From IMG/VR virus record IMGVR_UViG_3300032285_000175, positions 1-31,060 of that record: a stretch of 31,060 bases of DNA, one strand, 5' to 3'. Numbering within the stretch: position 1 is the first letter of the stretch; each line of letters begins with the position of its first letter. Source of the DNA: a virus. A model generated the notes under the pieces. It was not told the DNA's origin and searched no databases. It saw only the letters and a program-made list of their open reading frames with translations. The translations under genes were made by a program, and so were the position numbers. Positions 13,171-21,955 of this stretch are shown in pieces.

Positions 13171-13667
13171 TATCTTGGTACTGTTACCATAGTTGGTGCT
13201 ACACTATAAGTTACTTTAACATAATCATTAGGACTTAGTCTTAATATAGTATTAGTGGCTGCAGCTGTAGTATAATAAGTAGAGTTATCTCTTGAGAATT
13301 GAACTAAAGAAACAGTACCTCCGTTTACAATAATATCTGCATTATATCCTGTAGTGTTTTGATATGTAAAAGGGCTAGCTGTAACGGTTATAGAACTAAC
13401 AACGTTTGTATAATTAGTTAAACCAGCATAATCAGTAGCACTTAAATGGTAGTATTCAGTACCACTATTACCACCACCTTGTAATCCTTGTAAGTCATTA
13501 TGTCGTCTATTAACAATACTAGTTATATTAGACCCATCAAATATAATGTTATCCCAGCGTACAATGCCACCAGTATTAATGTTCTGTCCTATATTAAAGA
13601 ACCAATCACGCCATTCATGGGCATCACTTACAGGTTGATTAGGTATAGGGGATATTAAAGTAGCCAT
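13170..13667 (-). CDS. Virion protein, tail fibre or appendage type, 165 aa
   Basis: The protein contains HNDLQGLQGGGNSGTEYYHL and SATDYAGLTNYT, a signature of phage fibre and baseplate-attached proteins (HNDL-x-G-LQGG...YYHL). The C-terminal half is beta-rich and polar (ITVTASPFTYQNTTGYNADI ... LRLSPNDYVKVTYS). It overlaps its neighbours by one base on each side. It may be a small appendage attached to the ejection or tail machinery. The family look is clear; the exact location is not. Confidence 0.7.
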   Translation of the reverse strand: MATLISPIPNQPVSDAHEWRDWFFNIGQNINTGGIVRWDNIIFDGSNITSIVNRRHNDLQGLQGGGNSGTEYYHLSATDYAGLTNYTNVVSSITVTASPFTYQNTTGYNADIIVNGGTVSLVQFSRDNSTYYTTAAATNTILRLSPNDYVKVTYSVAPTMVTVPR

Positions 13668-16600
13668 TAGAATCCTCTAAGTTGTCTTTCTAAGTTACGT
13701 CTAAGTGCATCTTTAGCAGCTTCACGTTTACGTTTCTCAGCAGATACAAACTGAGCAGATGTTGGAGCTTCAATATCAATTTGTCTAGCACCCATAGCAG
13801 CCATACCCTCACCTGATTTATCAGTTTGAGCACGTAATGTTTGGCTAGCCATTGGTAATTGCATACCAGCATAACGAGCAAGGTCAGAAGCTAAGGTTAC
13901 AGGATCACTTTGTGGGTTAAATATAGGTTGACCACTATACCAGTTAGTATTCATACCAAGTTGCACTAAGCCACTTAATGCTGGATTAAATGTAAATACA
14001 GAGTTCATAGCAGCCGCAGGAGACTTAGCACCTGATACTACATCTTCCATAGAATGGATTAAGTGGTAAGGACCAGCACGTCTAAACTTAGCATTGTCAT
14101 TGTCAGTCATTGATTTAGCCATCATGTCCATCATTGGATACATAACTGCTAATGCAACAGCTACAGCCGCAGCAGAGTCTACACCTTGTTTAAACTCTTT
14201 AACACCAGCTGCACCATCTTTAATAGCACCAACTTCACGTACCATGTTTACTAAAGATTTAACCATACCATAATGGTATCTACTAAACACTGAGATGTTA
14301 GGGTTTTGCATGATATAACTTAAACCTCTACCTAAGTTTTCACCAACAACCTTTTCACCAATCATTGATGGAAGTCTATAGTTAGGCATATGTCGTTCTG
14401 CATATTGAATAGCTTCAGGGTGTGTTAATCCTTTAGTTTCCATTATCTCTCTGAGATATTGCATGTACATAATATCACGAGTAATCCACATAGCTCTGTT
14501 AGATTGATTAGATATGTTATTGTATAGCTGTTTAAGAGATACACCCATATCATTAGCTAGTTCTTTAAACTCTCCAGTCTTAGAAAATTCATTTAAACCT
14601 TTACCAAATAATGCTTCTTGGAAAGCAGAAGCTCTTGTATTAGGTGCAAGTAAAGCACCACCTAGTCTAATAGTCTCTTCATAGAAATCTGATAGGTTAA
14701 CTACATCATTAATAGCTTCTTTACCATACTTCTGGAATCTTGCAATACCACCAGGAGTTACCCAACCAGTTAAACCACGAGCATTAAATAAGTGGAATGC
14801 TTCGTTTAACATGTGGGCAATAGGGTTAACCATCATATTCTTAACAATGATGTTAGTTAAGTTAGTTAATACTGTAGGATCCCATACTTTAGCAAAGTCA
14901 TTGATAATGTTAGATACACGAACAGGGAACATATAACCAGCTAAAGGTGGGTACTTCTGTACATTCTTAGGTACAGTGTAACCTTCAGGTACTTCTTGTA
15001 GTTTATTATCTACATGAGTAGGTAAGGCAATGTCTTTCATTAAAGGAGATGCCATTAGCTCTCTAAGGTATGCATCTTGACGAACCTCTTCACGAGCTTC
15101 ATTCATCTTTTGAATTAGCACTGCAAATGAGTTTTTATTATAAGTTACTGGTGCATGTTGTTCAATCTCTTCAATAGTACCTTGAGCTAACTTACCACCA
15201 AAGAATGTATCACCTTCACGTAACATCTGTTCACGTGCTGGCATTCTACCAATAAGGGTAGCCTTTTGATTATCCCATTTAAATATCTTACCATCTTTAG
15301 AAATTTGAACTACCTCACGTCCACCATCTCTACCTTCAACAACCCAGAATGAACGAGTCTTAGAAGCACTAGATAGTTTACCTAAGTTAGGATCAAAACC
15401 ACCCTCTAGTTTACCACCAATCTCAGCAAAAGCATTCTTAATCTTACCAAAGAAGTTAGGGTTTTCTATAGTACCATTCTCTTGCATAGCTCTAATTTGT
15501 TCACGAGTTAATGGGTTCATCATTCTATTAAAGAATAGTTTACCATCTCTCATCTCACCTAATTGATGTGCAAGATCAGGATTAATTGTTTTTAAATAGT
15601 CGTATGCTTTAGTAAGTTCACTAATTAAAGGTTGATAATACTTATCAAAAAGAGCTTGTTCTGCTTTAGTTAATGTAGCACCTGGTACTCCTTCTAAATG
15701 CATTCTAATATTGTTTTGCATTTCAGGAGTTAAACCCTCAGTCATTGCTATTTGGTATAGTTTGATACCTCTAATGTTGTCAATCATCTTAGCATTAGCT
15801 GAGATAAATGCACCATCTGCCAATTCTTTTTCATTAGTTGGCATAGGAGGTAATCCTAAGTTATCTAAATTAAAGAATGGATTAACAGAAGCTTGTTCCA
15901 TAGCACTCTCATTTAAATAAGACTGATATGAACTATCTTTAAACTTAAGTTCTGATGGTTTACCTTTTCTAGTAAAGTCACCAAACTTCTGGTCTTTAGA
16001 TAGATTCTGATGTGTAAGATCTATGAGTTGATCTAATGCAGTTTGTGTATTAGCTTTACCATTACCAAGGTATTCTTTAATTATATCTTTAAACTCTTGC
16101 CAAGCACTAGGAGCTTTAGTCTCTAGTAATGGTGGTCTATCACTCATCCATCTTTGGAACTCAGGATTAGAGAAAGCTTCAGAGATCATTTCTCTAGCGT
16201 CAGCTAAACCATACCAAGACTTATCAGTGTTACTTTCCCACTTCTCTTCTTCTTTTGCTGTTGCTTTAAGCTTCTCAAAGAAATCATCCATTTGTTTAGC
16301 AAACTCAGGATCATGGTCCATTGCATTAAGAGTAGCTGCATGAATTACTTCATGACCAAATGTATGTAAGTTAGCATGTTTGTTAAGGTGTAAGCTACCC
16401 TCATCAAATAAACCTTCACCAATCTTTTTCCTATTATAAAAACCAGGGATAAGATAACCTTGTTCATCCATTACTTCTTTAAGTGGGTTAAGGTTTAAAG
16501 GTATTTCACTAATGTATTTATTAGACCTAAGAAGTTTAAATAAAGCTTTTTCAACAGGGTTACCTAGGTTACCCTCTACTAAACGATCTAAAGCTTCTCC

Positions 16601-18916
16601 AATAGTTTGAGCACCTGTTAATACATTGTGTGTATCCTCACTAGTTAAGAACTCTTTATGAGAAATCCTAGCTTCTGGAGGCTCATTAGTTAATTTTATT
16701 TCAGCAAGAGCTTCTTCTTTTTTCTTAATTTCAGATAAGATATCAGCTTTTTCACTAGGAATAGTTTCACTATCATGTAATACTTTAAGACCATCAATTT
16801 CAGATTGAAGATTATTTACAGTATTATAATAGTTTTGTCTTCTATCAAAAGACTCTTGTTCAGCTGCTGCTAAAGATTCTGCATTCTTTTGATGGAATGC
16901 ACTTTCAGGTTCTTGATGTTCAATCTTAGTTCTTTGAATCTTAAAGTCTAAATAAGACTGATAGTCTTTAAATGTATTCTCTGGGAGATTATATAGTTTA
17001 GTCCAAGCTTTAGTAGCAAACTCTTTAATAACACTAGCATTGTCTACTTCCATTGTAGGGACATTGTTAATCTCTTTAATTCTTACAGAGTCTTCATTAG
17101 CTTTATGAGTATCAACTTCAGTTTCAGGAATTCCATGTCTAGTTGCATATTCACCTTTAGTCTCCTTATCAAGGTTTATAATAGGTATATCATCTACTTG
17201 TTTAGGTACAAAGAATTCACTCTTTGAAATCCTATTAATAATAGATTCTGCTGATTCTTTAGGTTTAAAGTTTACGTTTTCAAATGATAAAGATTTACCA
17301 AGACGAGTCTTGTCACCACTTACTAATGGCATCATCATACCACTAATTAAGATACGTGATGGATCAAACTCACCTTGTACTGCTTGTGATACACCCTCAA
17401 TACCAGCACCAAAACCAGCTTGTATTAAAGGTTCTGAATATGTTTTTAATGATTTAATCTTAGAATAGTCACCAGCTTTAGCTAAGTCATAAGCTTCACC
17501 TATTTGTTTACGAGCAGCTGTTGATAAACCAAAGCCACCATATAAACCAAAGGGTAAGAAACCACCTACCATAGCTGCTGTAGGATGTTGTGCTTCACCT
17601 TGTTCTAGGGTTTTGTTAACTGATTCTGGAAGTAAATTCTTTTGAATAGCACTACCACCTGCATGGGCTCCTATGAAAGAACCAATACGTGCACCAAGAT
17701 TAACCATTAAAGGTACTAAAGCTAAAGAGGCACCACCAGTTTCAGGTGCTAAGGCAGCTCCAACAATCTCTGATACTCCGTAACCAATGCCAGTAGGTAT
17801 AACTTCTTTTAAAGCTGTTTGACCTAGTACTCTTAAAGCACCTTGTTCTTTTACTGGTTCTGCTGGAGGTGTTTCAGGGGCAGCTTGACCTTGAGGTACT
17901 TGTGGTTGTTGTTGTCCATAGATACTAGTCATACCATTATAATACTTCTGAGCTAGGTCTTTCTCACCATAAGCCATTAAGTTCTTATAGACTTCACCAT
18001 TAAACTCTTTAGATGGTAGCTTACCATTGTTTACAAAAGAACTAATGTTATCAAAGTAACTTTGAGCTAGCTTCTTATCGTTGTTTTTCATAAGAGCTTT
18101 GTATACATTACCATTAAAATCTTTATCTAATGGGGACTCTCCTGTAGGAGCAGGTGCAGCTTGTTGTGGTTGATTAAACTTAAACTTGTTAGGATCGTAA
18201 CCAAACTGTTGAGCTGTAGATTGTGGTACTTGTAAGTTACTAGTAGTATCTACCATTGGTGTAGGTACATCACTAGCTACATTAGGATTTGTATTAGCTG
18301 CTACTTGAATAGGTGGAGTCTTAGTAAATACAGATTGATCAGAAGCTACTTGTGTAGGTTCAGGTTGAGGTGTAGTTTTAGAAACAACTGGAGGTTGTTC
18401 TTGAGCTGGAGCACCAGCAAAGGTTTCTAATGAGTTAGTCTCAGCAGGTGTACTAAATGCTAATTGATTTTGGAATCTACGGTTTTGAATACCTTGATTA
18501 AACTTACCATCAACTTGATTATACTCTGGAAGTTTAGCAGCAATCTCTTCATTAGAACGTTTACCGTTATCAGTAAGTGCTAAGAAGTTCTTTTGACCAG
18601 TATTATAATGGAAGTCAACTAAACTATTAACTTGTGAATCATTCCAATCATAACCTTTAGCTTTAGCAAAGTTACGAACAAACTTCTCACGAGTGTCAAT
18701 ATCTTGAAGTAGACGTTGTTCCGCTACCTTTTTAGATATAGTTTCATCAGGGCCAGATGCTTTTGTACCATACCCTATAGAGTAATGATCTCCATCTTTG
18801 TATGCTTTTGCACTAAAGGATTCTCGTTCTTTGATAAACTCAATAAGCTTATCTTTAGTAAAAGCCTCACCCTCACTTAAGAAAGGTGATTCATCTAGCT
18901 TAGTTGTTGTTGCCAT
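13667..18916 (-). CDS. Giant ejection protein with N-terminal GH24 lysozyme and zincin motif
   Basis: At 1749 aa this is the largest product in the window, comparable to T7 gp16-type internal virion proteins. Residues ~22-155 are a T4/P22-type lysozyme (E32, D41, S46 in the place of Thr; HYSIGYGT), which could open the wall for DNA entry. A Pro/Gln/Thr-rich linker follows, then two ~35-residue repeats (DFNGNVYKALM / EFNGEVYKNLM, ~260-335), an apolar Gly/Ala-rich stretch (~370-430), long charged helices, an HExxH metallopeptidase motif at 855-859 (HEVIH) with a downstream EMISEAFSNPEFQ segment that could give the third ligand, and a long helical C-terminus. This multi-domain build resembles phage polyvalent proteins delivered with the DNA. 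The gene is flanked by other ejection-type proteins. Confidence 0.85.
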   Translation of the reverse strand: MATTTKLDESPFLSEGEAFTKDKLIEFIKERESFSAKAYKDGDHYSIGYGTKASGPDETISKKVAEQRLLQDIDTREKFVRNFAKAKGYDWNDSQVNSLVDFHYNTGQKNFLALTDNGKRSNEEIAAKLPEYNQVDGKFNQGIQNRRFQNQLAFSTPAETNSLETFAGAPAQEQPPVVSKTTPQPEPTQVASDQSVFTKTPPIQVAANTNPNVASDVPTPMVDTTSNLQVPQSTAQQFGYDPNKFKFNQPQQAAPAPTGESPLDKDFNGNVYKALMKNNDKKLAQSYFDNISSFVNNGKLPSKEFNGEVYKNLMAYGEKDLAQKYYNGMTSIYGQQQPQVPQGQAAPETPPAEPVKEQGALRVLGQTALKEVIPTGIGYGVSEIVGAALAPETGGASLALVPLMVNLGARIGSFIGAHAGGSAIQKNLLPESVNKTLEQGEAQHPTAAMVGGFLPFGLYGGFGLSTAARKQIGEAYDLAKAGDYSKIKSLKTYSEPLIQAGFGAGIEGVSQAVQGEFDPSRILISGMMMPLVSGDKTRLGKSLSFENVNFKPKESAESIINRISKSEFFVPKQVDDIPIINLDKETKGEYATRHGIPETEVDTHKANEDSVRIKEINNVPTMEVDNASVIKEFATKAWTKLYNLPENTFKDYQSYLDFKIQRTKIEHQEPESAFHQKNAESLAAAEQESFDRRQNYYNTVNNLQSEIDGLKVLHDSETIPSEKADILSEIKKKEEALAEIKLTNEPPEARISHKEFLTSEDTHNVLTGAQTIGEALDRLVEGNLGNPVEKALFKLLRSNKYISEIPLNLNPLKEVMDEQGYLIPGFYNRKKIGEGLFDEGSLHLNKHANLHTFGHEVIHAATLNAMDHDPEFAKQMDDFFEKLKATAKEEEKWESNTDKSWYGLADAREMISEAFSNPEFQRWMSDRPPLLETKAPSAWQEFKDIIKEYLGNGKANTQTALDQLIDLTHQNLSKDQKFGDFTRKGKPSELKFKDSSYQSYLNESAMEQASVNPFFNLDNLGLPPMPTNEKELADGAFISANAKMIDNIRGIKLYQIAMTEGLTPEMQNNIRMHLEGVPGATLTKAEQALFDKYYQPLISELTKAYDYLKTINPDLAHQLGEMRDGKLFFNRMMNPLTREQIRAMQENGTIENPNFFGKIKNAFAEIGGKLEGGFDPNLGKLSSASKTRSFWVVEGRDGGREVVQISKDGKIFKWDNQKATLIGRMPAREQMLREGDTFFGGKLAQGTIEEIEQHAPVTYNKNSFAVLIQKMNEAREEVRQDAYLRELMASPLMKDIALPTHVDNKLQEVPEGYTVPKNVQKYPPLAGYMFPVRVSNIINDFAKVWDPTVLTNLTNIIVKNMMVNPIAHMLNEAFHLFNARGLTGWVTPGGIARFQKYGKEAINDVVNLSDFYEETIRLGGALLAPNTRASAFQEALFGKGLNEFSKTGEFKELANDMGVSLKQLYNNISNQSNRAMWITRDIMYMQYLREIMETKGLTHPEAIQYAERHMPNYRLPSMIGEKVVGENLGRGLSYIMQNPNISVFSRYHYGMVKSLVNMVREVGAIKDGAAGVKEFKQGVDSAAAVAVALAVMYPMMDMMAKSMTDNDNAKFRRAGPYHLIHSMEDVVSGAKSPAAAMNSVFTFNPALSGLVQLGMNTNWYSGQPIFNPQSDPVTLASDLARYAGMQLPMASQTLRAQTDKSGEGMAAMGARQIDIEAPTSAQFVSAEKRKREAAKDALRRNLERQLRGF

Positions 18917-20662
18917 CTATTTAAGAGAGTCTAGTTGTTTTTGAAGTTCTAATATTTTAGCTTTAACTTCTGCTTGATCTTTACCAACAGCCCAATCAGA
19001 TATTGCTTTACTTGCTTCATTAACTGTTTTAGCAGTAGCTTTATAACCAGCTTTAGCAACTCTCATAGTAGCACTTGCACCACGTTCTGGAGCAGACTTA
19101 GTAGACTCTTGTAATGCATCAATCTGAGCTTTAATGTTCTCTTTAGTAGCAGCACGTGTTTTAGCTTCTTGTGCTGTTTGAGCAGGAGTCTTAGCTACAG
19201 GGGGTTCATAACCACCTGCTTCACTATTAACACCAGCTTCTTGTAATACATCAGCAGGGAATGCATTATTCACTGGTTGAGCATTAGGAGATGCTGGGGT
19301 AGCAGCAGGAGTTGGTATAGCTGTTGGTACAGGTTTAGTACCTGCAAAAGTATTACCTGGAGTACCAACTGCAATGTTAGGCATTGGAACATTTAATGTT
19401 TTAGAATACTGTTGAAGAGCTTTTAAGTTAGCGTCATAGCTAGGTTTTAAAGCTTTCTTGTAGTCTTCATCCATCACAGAGTTAATACTATTAAGAGCTT
19501 GGAATTGAAGTTTAACGTTCTCAGCTAAACGATTAAAGCTTGCTGTAGCTGCTTCACGACTTTCTTTATTCATAGCAATACCTGTATTAATCTTATCAAG
19601 AGTTAATTTATCTTGTTTAATAGCAAGTTCTGCTTGATCCATTACATTCTTTTGAGTAGCTACTGCTTGTTTAATACCAAGTTCAGACTTCTCAGCTGTA
19701 GTTAAGGCATCCTTTTGAAGTCTTTGTAAAGTCTTAATGTTCTCTCTAGGATCTAAACTAAACTCTACTTTACCAGTGTAACCAAGATCTTGTTTAGCAC
19801 GAGTCATAGTGTCATAATAAATTTTATTAACATCAGCACCAGGCTGTTGAATAAGTTCTAAAGCATTGTCAGCCATACTACCAACTTGTTTTGCTAAGGC
19901 AGCAGTAGTAGTAAACTTCATATGATCAGCTTGAGCTAAGGTAAGTTCTGAAGTAACTACTTTATTTTGATACTCTAAAGCTGCTCTAGCATTACCACCT
20001 TGTTGAAGCTTTTGAATAACTCTCATATTATAATCATAAGATTCTTTAGCTCTATCAGCAGCAGTAACTTGATTATTTAAAGTATCTAGTATTTTAGGTG
20101 ATGTAGCTTCTTTAGTAGCCTCAGGTTTATTAGCAGGTACTTGAGCTAAGTCTAGTACAGATTGATCTTGAGGACCGTTGAAGGGTCTTTGTTGATCTTT
20201 CTGCATCATAGACTTATCTTCTAGTGTAGGTTTTTCACCTTTAAAGTAACCAGTAGTTCCATAGTTACCTACTAATGTTTGTTCTGTAGCAGGGTTAGCA
20301 GATGGATACTCTAAGCCACCAGGAGACAAATCATTCTCAGTACCTGTATCTCTAGTTTGATATCCAGAAGGTGCTGTTTGCACTGTAGTTTGTATAGGCT
20401 TGTTACCAGTTTGATAACCTTGTAAACCTAATGAGTCACCTTGTTGATAGATGCTAGGAGTTTCTTGTTGTTTAGGAGCATTAGCTCTAGCAAAAAGCTC
20501 TTGTTGAGCTAAGTCTTGTTGAGTCTTAAGCTCTTTCTCTTTAGCCATCTCTTCTTGAACTGATTTACCTGCTGCATCAATAGACTGATCAAGTCTTCGT
20601 TGATTCATTAAGTTAGCAATTTGAAGCCCTTGTGCCCAGCCTTCACCAAATGTTTGTGCCAT
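18917..20662 (-). CDS. Internal virion (ejection) protein, 581 aa
   Basis: The protein begins MAQTFGEGWAQGLQIANLMNQ and is rich in Gln, Ala and Lys, with long helical and coiled-coil stretches (~1-60, ~190-400, ~500-581) separated by Pro/Ala/Thr-rich linkers. No enzymatic motif is seen. Such proteins between the tail nozzle and the giant lysozyme-bearing protein in podoviruses usually form part of the ejection tube. It ends one base before the ATG of the giant gene, so the two are probably made together. Confidence 0.7.
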   Translation of the reverse strand: MAQTFGEGWAQGLQIANLMNQRRLDQSIDAAGKSVQEEMAKEKELKTQQDLAQQELFARANAPKQQETPSIYQQGDSLGLQGYQTGNKPIQTTVQTAPSGYQTRDTGTENDLSPGGLEYPSANPATEQTLVGNYGTTGYFKGEKPTLEDKSMMQKDQQRPFNGPQDQSVLDLAQVPANKPEATKEATSPKILDTLNNQVTAADRAKESYDYNMRVIQKLQQGGNARAALEYQNKVVTSELTLAQADHMKFTTTAALAKQVGSMADNALELIQQPGADVNKIYYDTMTRAKQDLGYTGKVEFSLDPRENIKTLQRLQKDALTTAEKSELGIKQAVATQKNVMDQAELAIKQDKLTLDKINTGIAMNKESREAATASFNRLAENVKLQFQALNSINSVMDEDYKKALKPSYDANLKALQQYSKTLNVPMPNIAVGTPGNTFAGTKPVPTAIPTPAATPASPNAQPVNNAFPADVLQEAGVNSEAGGYEPPVAKTPAQTAQEAKTRAATKENIKAQIDALQESTKSAPERGASATMRVAKAGYKATAKTVNEASKAISDWAVGKDQAEVKAKILELQKQLDSLK

Positions 20663-20675
20663 AATTATTCCTTAA

Positions 20676-21533
20676 TTAAATAGGTAGTTTAGAGTAGTCT
20701 ACAACATAACCTGTGTTAGTTGTATGTACTGCATGTTTATATTCAGGCATCTCAAGAAGGTCTTGTGCCATAACACCAATAGATTTAATATATGACCAAA
20801 TATAATTAAAGCTATAAATCTTAATACCATTAATAGTATTAATATGTTTAATGTTAGTTTTAAGATTTCTATCAGAAATAATTGCAGCACCAATTGTACC
20901 AATCATACCAGGAATTGGACTTGCACCTGTTGATTGTGATGTAGAAGTATTACCAATCATTGAAACACCAGCAGGGCCCATTAAGTTACTAATAAGTTGT
21001 TGCATTGAGTTTGCTGCATATTGGTTACCATAACCTTGTAATGCTACATCTTGAGCACCTGTTTGTCCTACACCAGTAGATGCAAACTGTCTATTAAGAG
21101 CATCTAATCCTTGACCATATTGGAATTGAAAACCAGGTTGTGCCTTAACAAAGTCAGTTAATGACATACCAGGAGTACCAGGGACATAAGTACTTGGAGT
21201 TGTGTTTCTATTTCTACCACCTCTACTATTAGGTACCCATACCTGGTTACTTAAACCAAAACCATTAGATCTAGATTCCCAATGACCACCATTAGGATCA
21301 CTATAAGAACTACCACTTCCATTTGTATAGTAACCTTGAGTAGCACCATAACCACCACCAGTACCACCTACACCTAATAATTGTGCTAATAAATTAGCAT
21401 AAGGAGCTCTAGCATCTTTACCAAAGAAATCTACAGGTTGTGAACTAGAAGACGAACCACCTCCACCTTTACCTCCACCATAGAATGTAAAGGATTCTAC
21501 TAAAGTAGTTACCCAATTAAATAAGTTTATCAT
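20676..21533 (-). CDS. Virion/ejection protein with S74-like C-terminus, 285 aa
   Basis: The N-terminus has a glycine/serine-rich linker (GGGKGGGGSSSSSQ). The middle (FVKAQPGFQFQYGQGLDALNRQFASTGVGQTGAQDVAL) is of the kind seen in podovirus ejection or internal virion proteins. The last ~60 residues (ISDRNLKTNIKHI...YSFNYIW...IGVMAQDL...VVDYSKL) look like the peptidase S74 intramolecular chaperone domain of tail spikes, but very short. It starts three bases after the stop of the GNAT-like gene. A structural role is likely. Confidence 0.7.
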   Translation of the reverse strand: MINLFNWVTTLVESFTFYGGGKGGGGSSSSSQPVDFFGKDARAPYANLLAQLLGVGGTGGGYGATQGYYTNGSGSSYSDPNGGHWESRSNGFGLSNQVWVPNSRGGRNRNTTPSTYVPGTPGMSLTDFVKAQPGFQFQYGQGLDALNRQFASTGVGQTGAQDVALQGYGNQYAANSMQQLISNLMGPAGVSMIGNTSTSQSTGASPIPGMIGTIGAAIISDRNLKTNIKHINTINGIKIYSFNYIWSYIKSIGVMAQDLLEMPEYKHAVHTTNTGYVVDYSKLPI

Positions 21534-21535
21534 TG

Positions 21536-21952
21536 TTAATTCTCCAAAGGTAATTCGTAAAATATAAATCGTTTAGTATAACCATAGTTAGCCCATACTC
21601 TTTCCCATCCAGGACGTCCATAGCTATCAATTAATTTGCAACCATTATCTTTACCAAACTGTTGCACTAATTTAAGCATTGGGTCTTTCCATGTTTCAAA
21701 CTCAATACCTGCTAAGAAGTGTACAGTTAAAGCATCCATTCTAGGGTAGTGTGTTACTTCAGTAACTACAGCACCATAAATCTTTGTATCATCAAAAGCA
21801 ATCCAAAGTTGTTGTGGTTGCTTTAATAATCCTTCTTTAATGTCCTCAGCTTCAAATCTACCATAAGTATATTTAGCTGCTCGTTTCATGTAGCCTTCAA
21901 TTAAAGGCCATATTGCTTCTACATCTTTTGTGTCAACTATAGATACTTGCAT
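21536..21952 (-). CDS. GNAT-fold acetyltransferase-like protein
   Basis: The 138-aa product has the order of a GNAT fold: VDTKDVEAIWPLIEGYMKRA, QLWIAFDDTKIYGAVVTEV (beta strands 2-4), LTVHFLAGIEF, then a C-terminal helix and GWERVWANYGYTKRFIFYEL. A clear Q/RxxGxG/A acetyl-CoA loop is hard to see, so the enzyme may be degenerate. Proteins of this type recur within the tail genes of other podoviruses, between the nozzle and ejection proteins. It could modify a virion or host protein or be structural. Confidence 0.7.
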   Translation of the reverse strand: MQVSIVDTKDVEAIWPLIEGYMKRAAKYTYGRFEAEDIKEGLLKQPQQLWIAFDDTKIYGAVVTEVTHYPRMDALTVHFLAGIEFETWKDPMLKLVQQFGKDNGCKLIDSYGRPGWERVWANYGYTKRFIFYELPLEN

Positions 21953-21955
21953 TAA

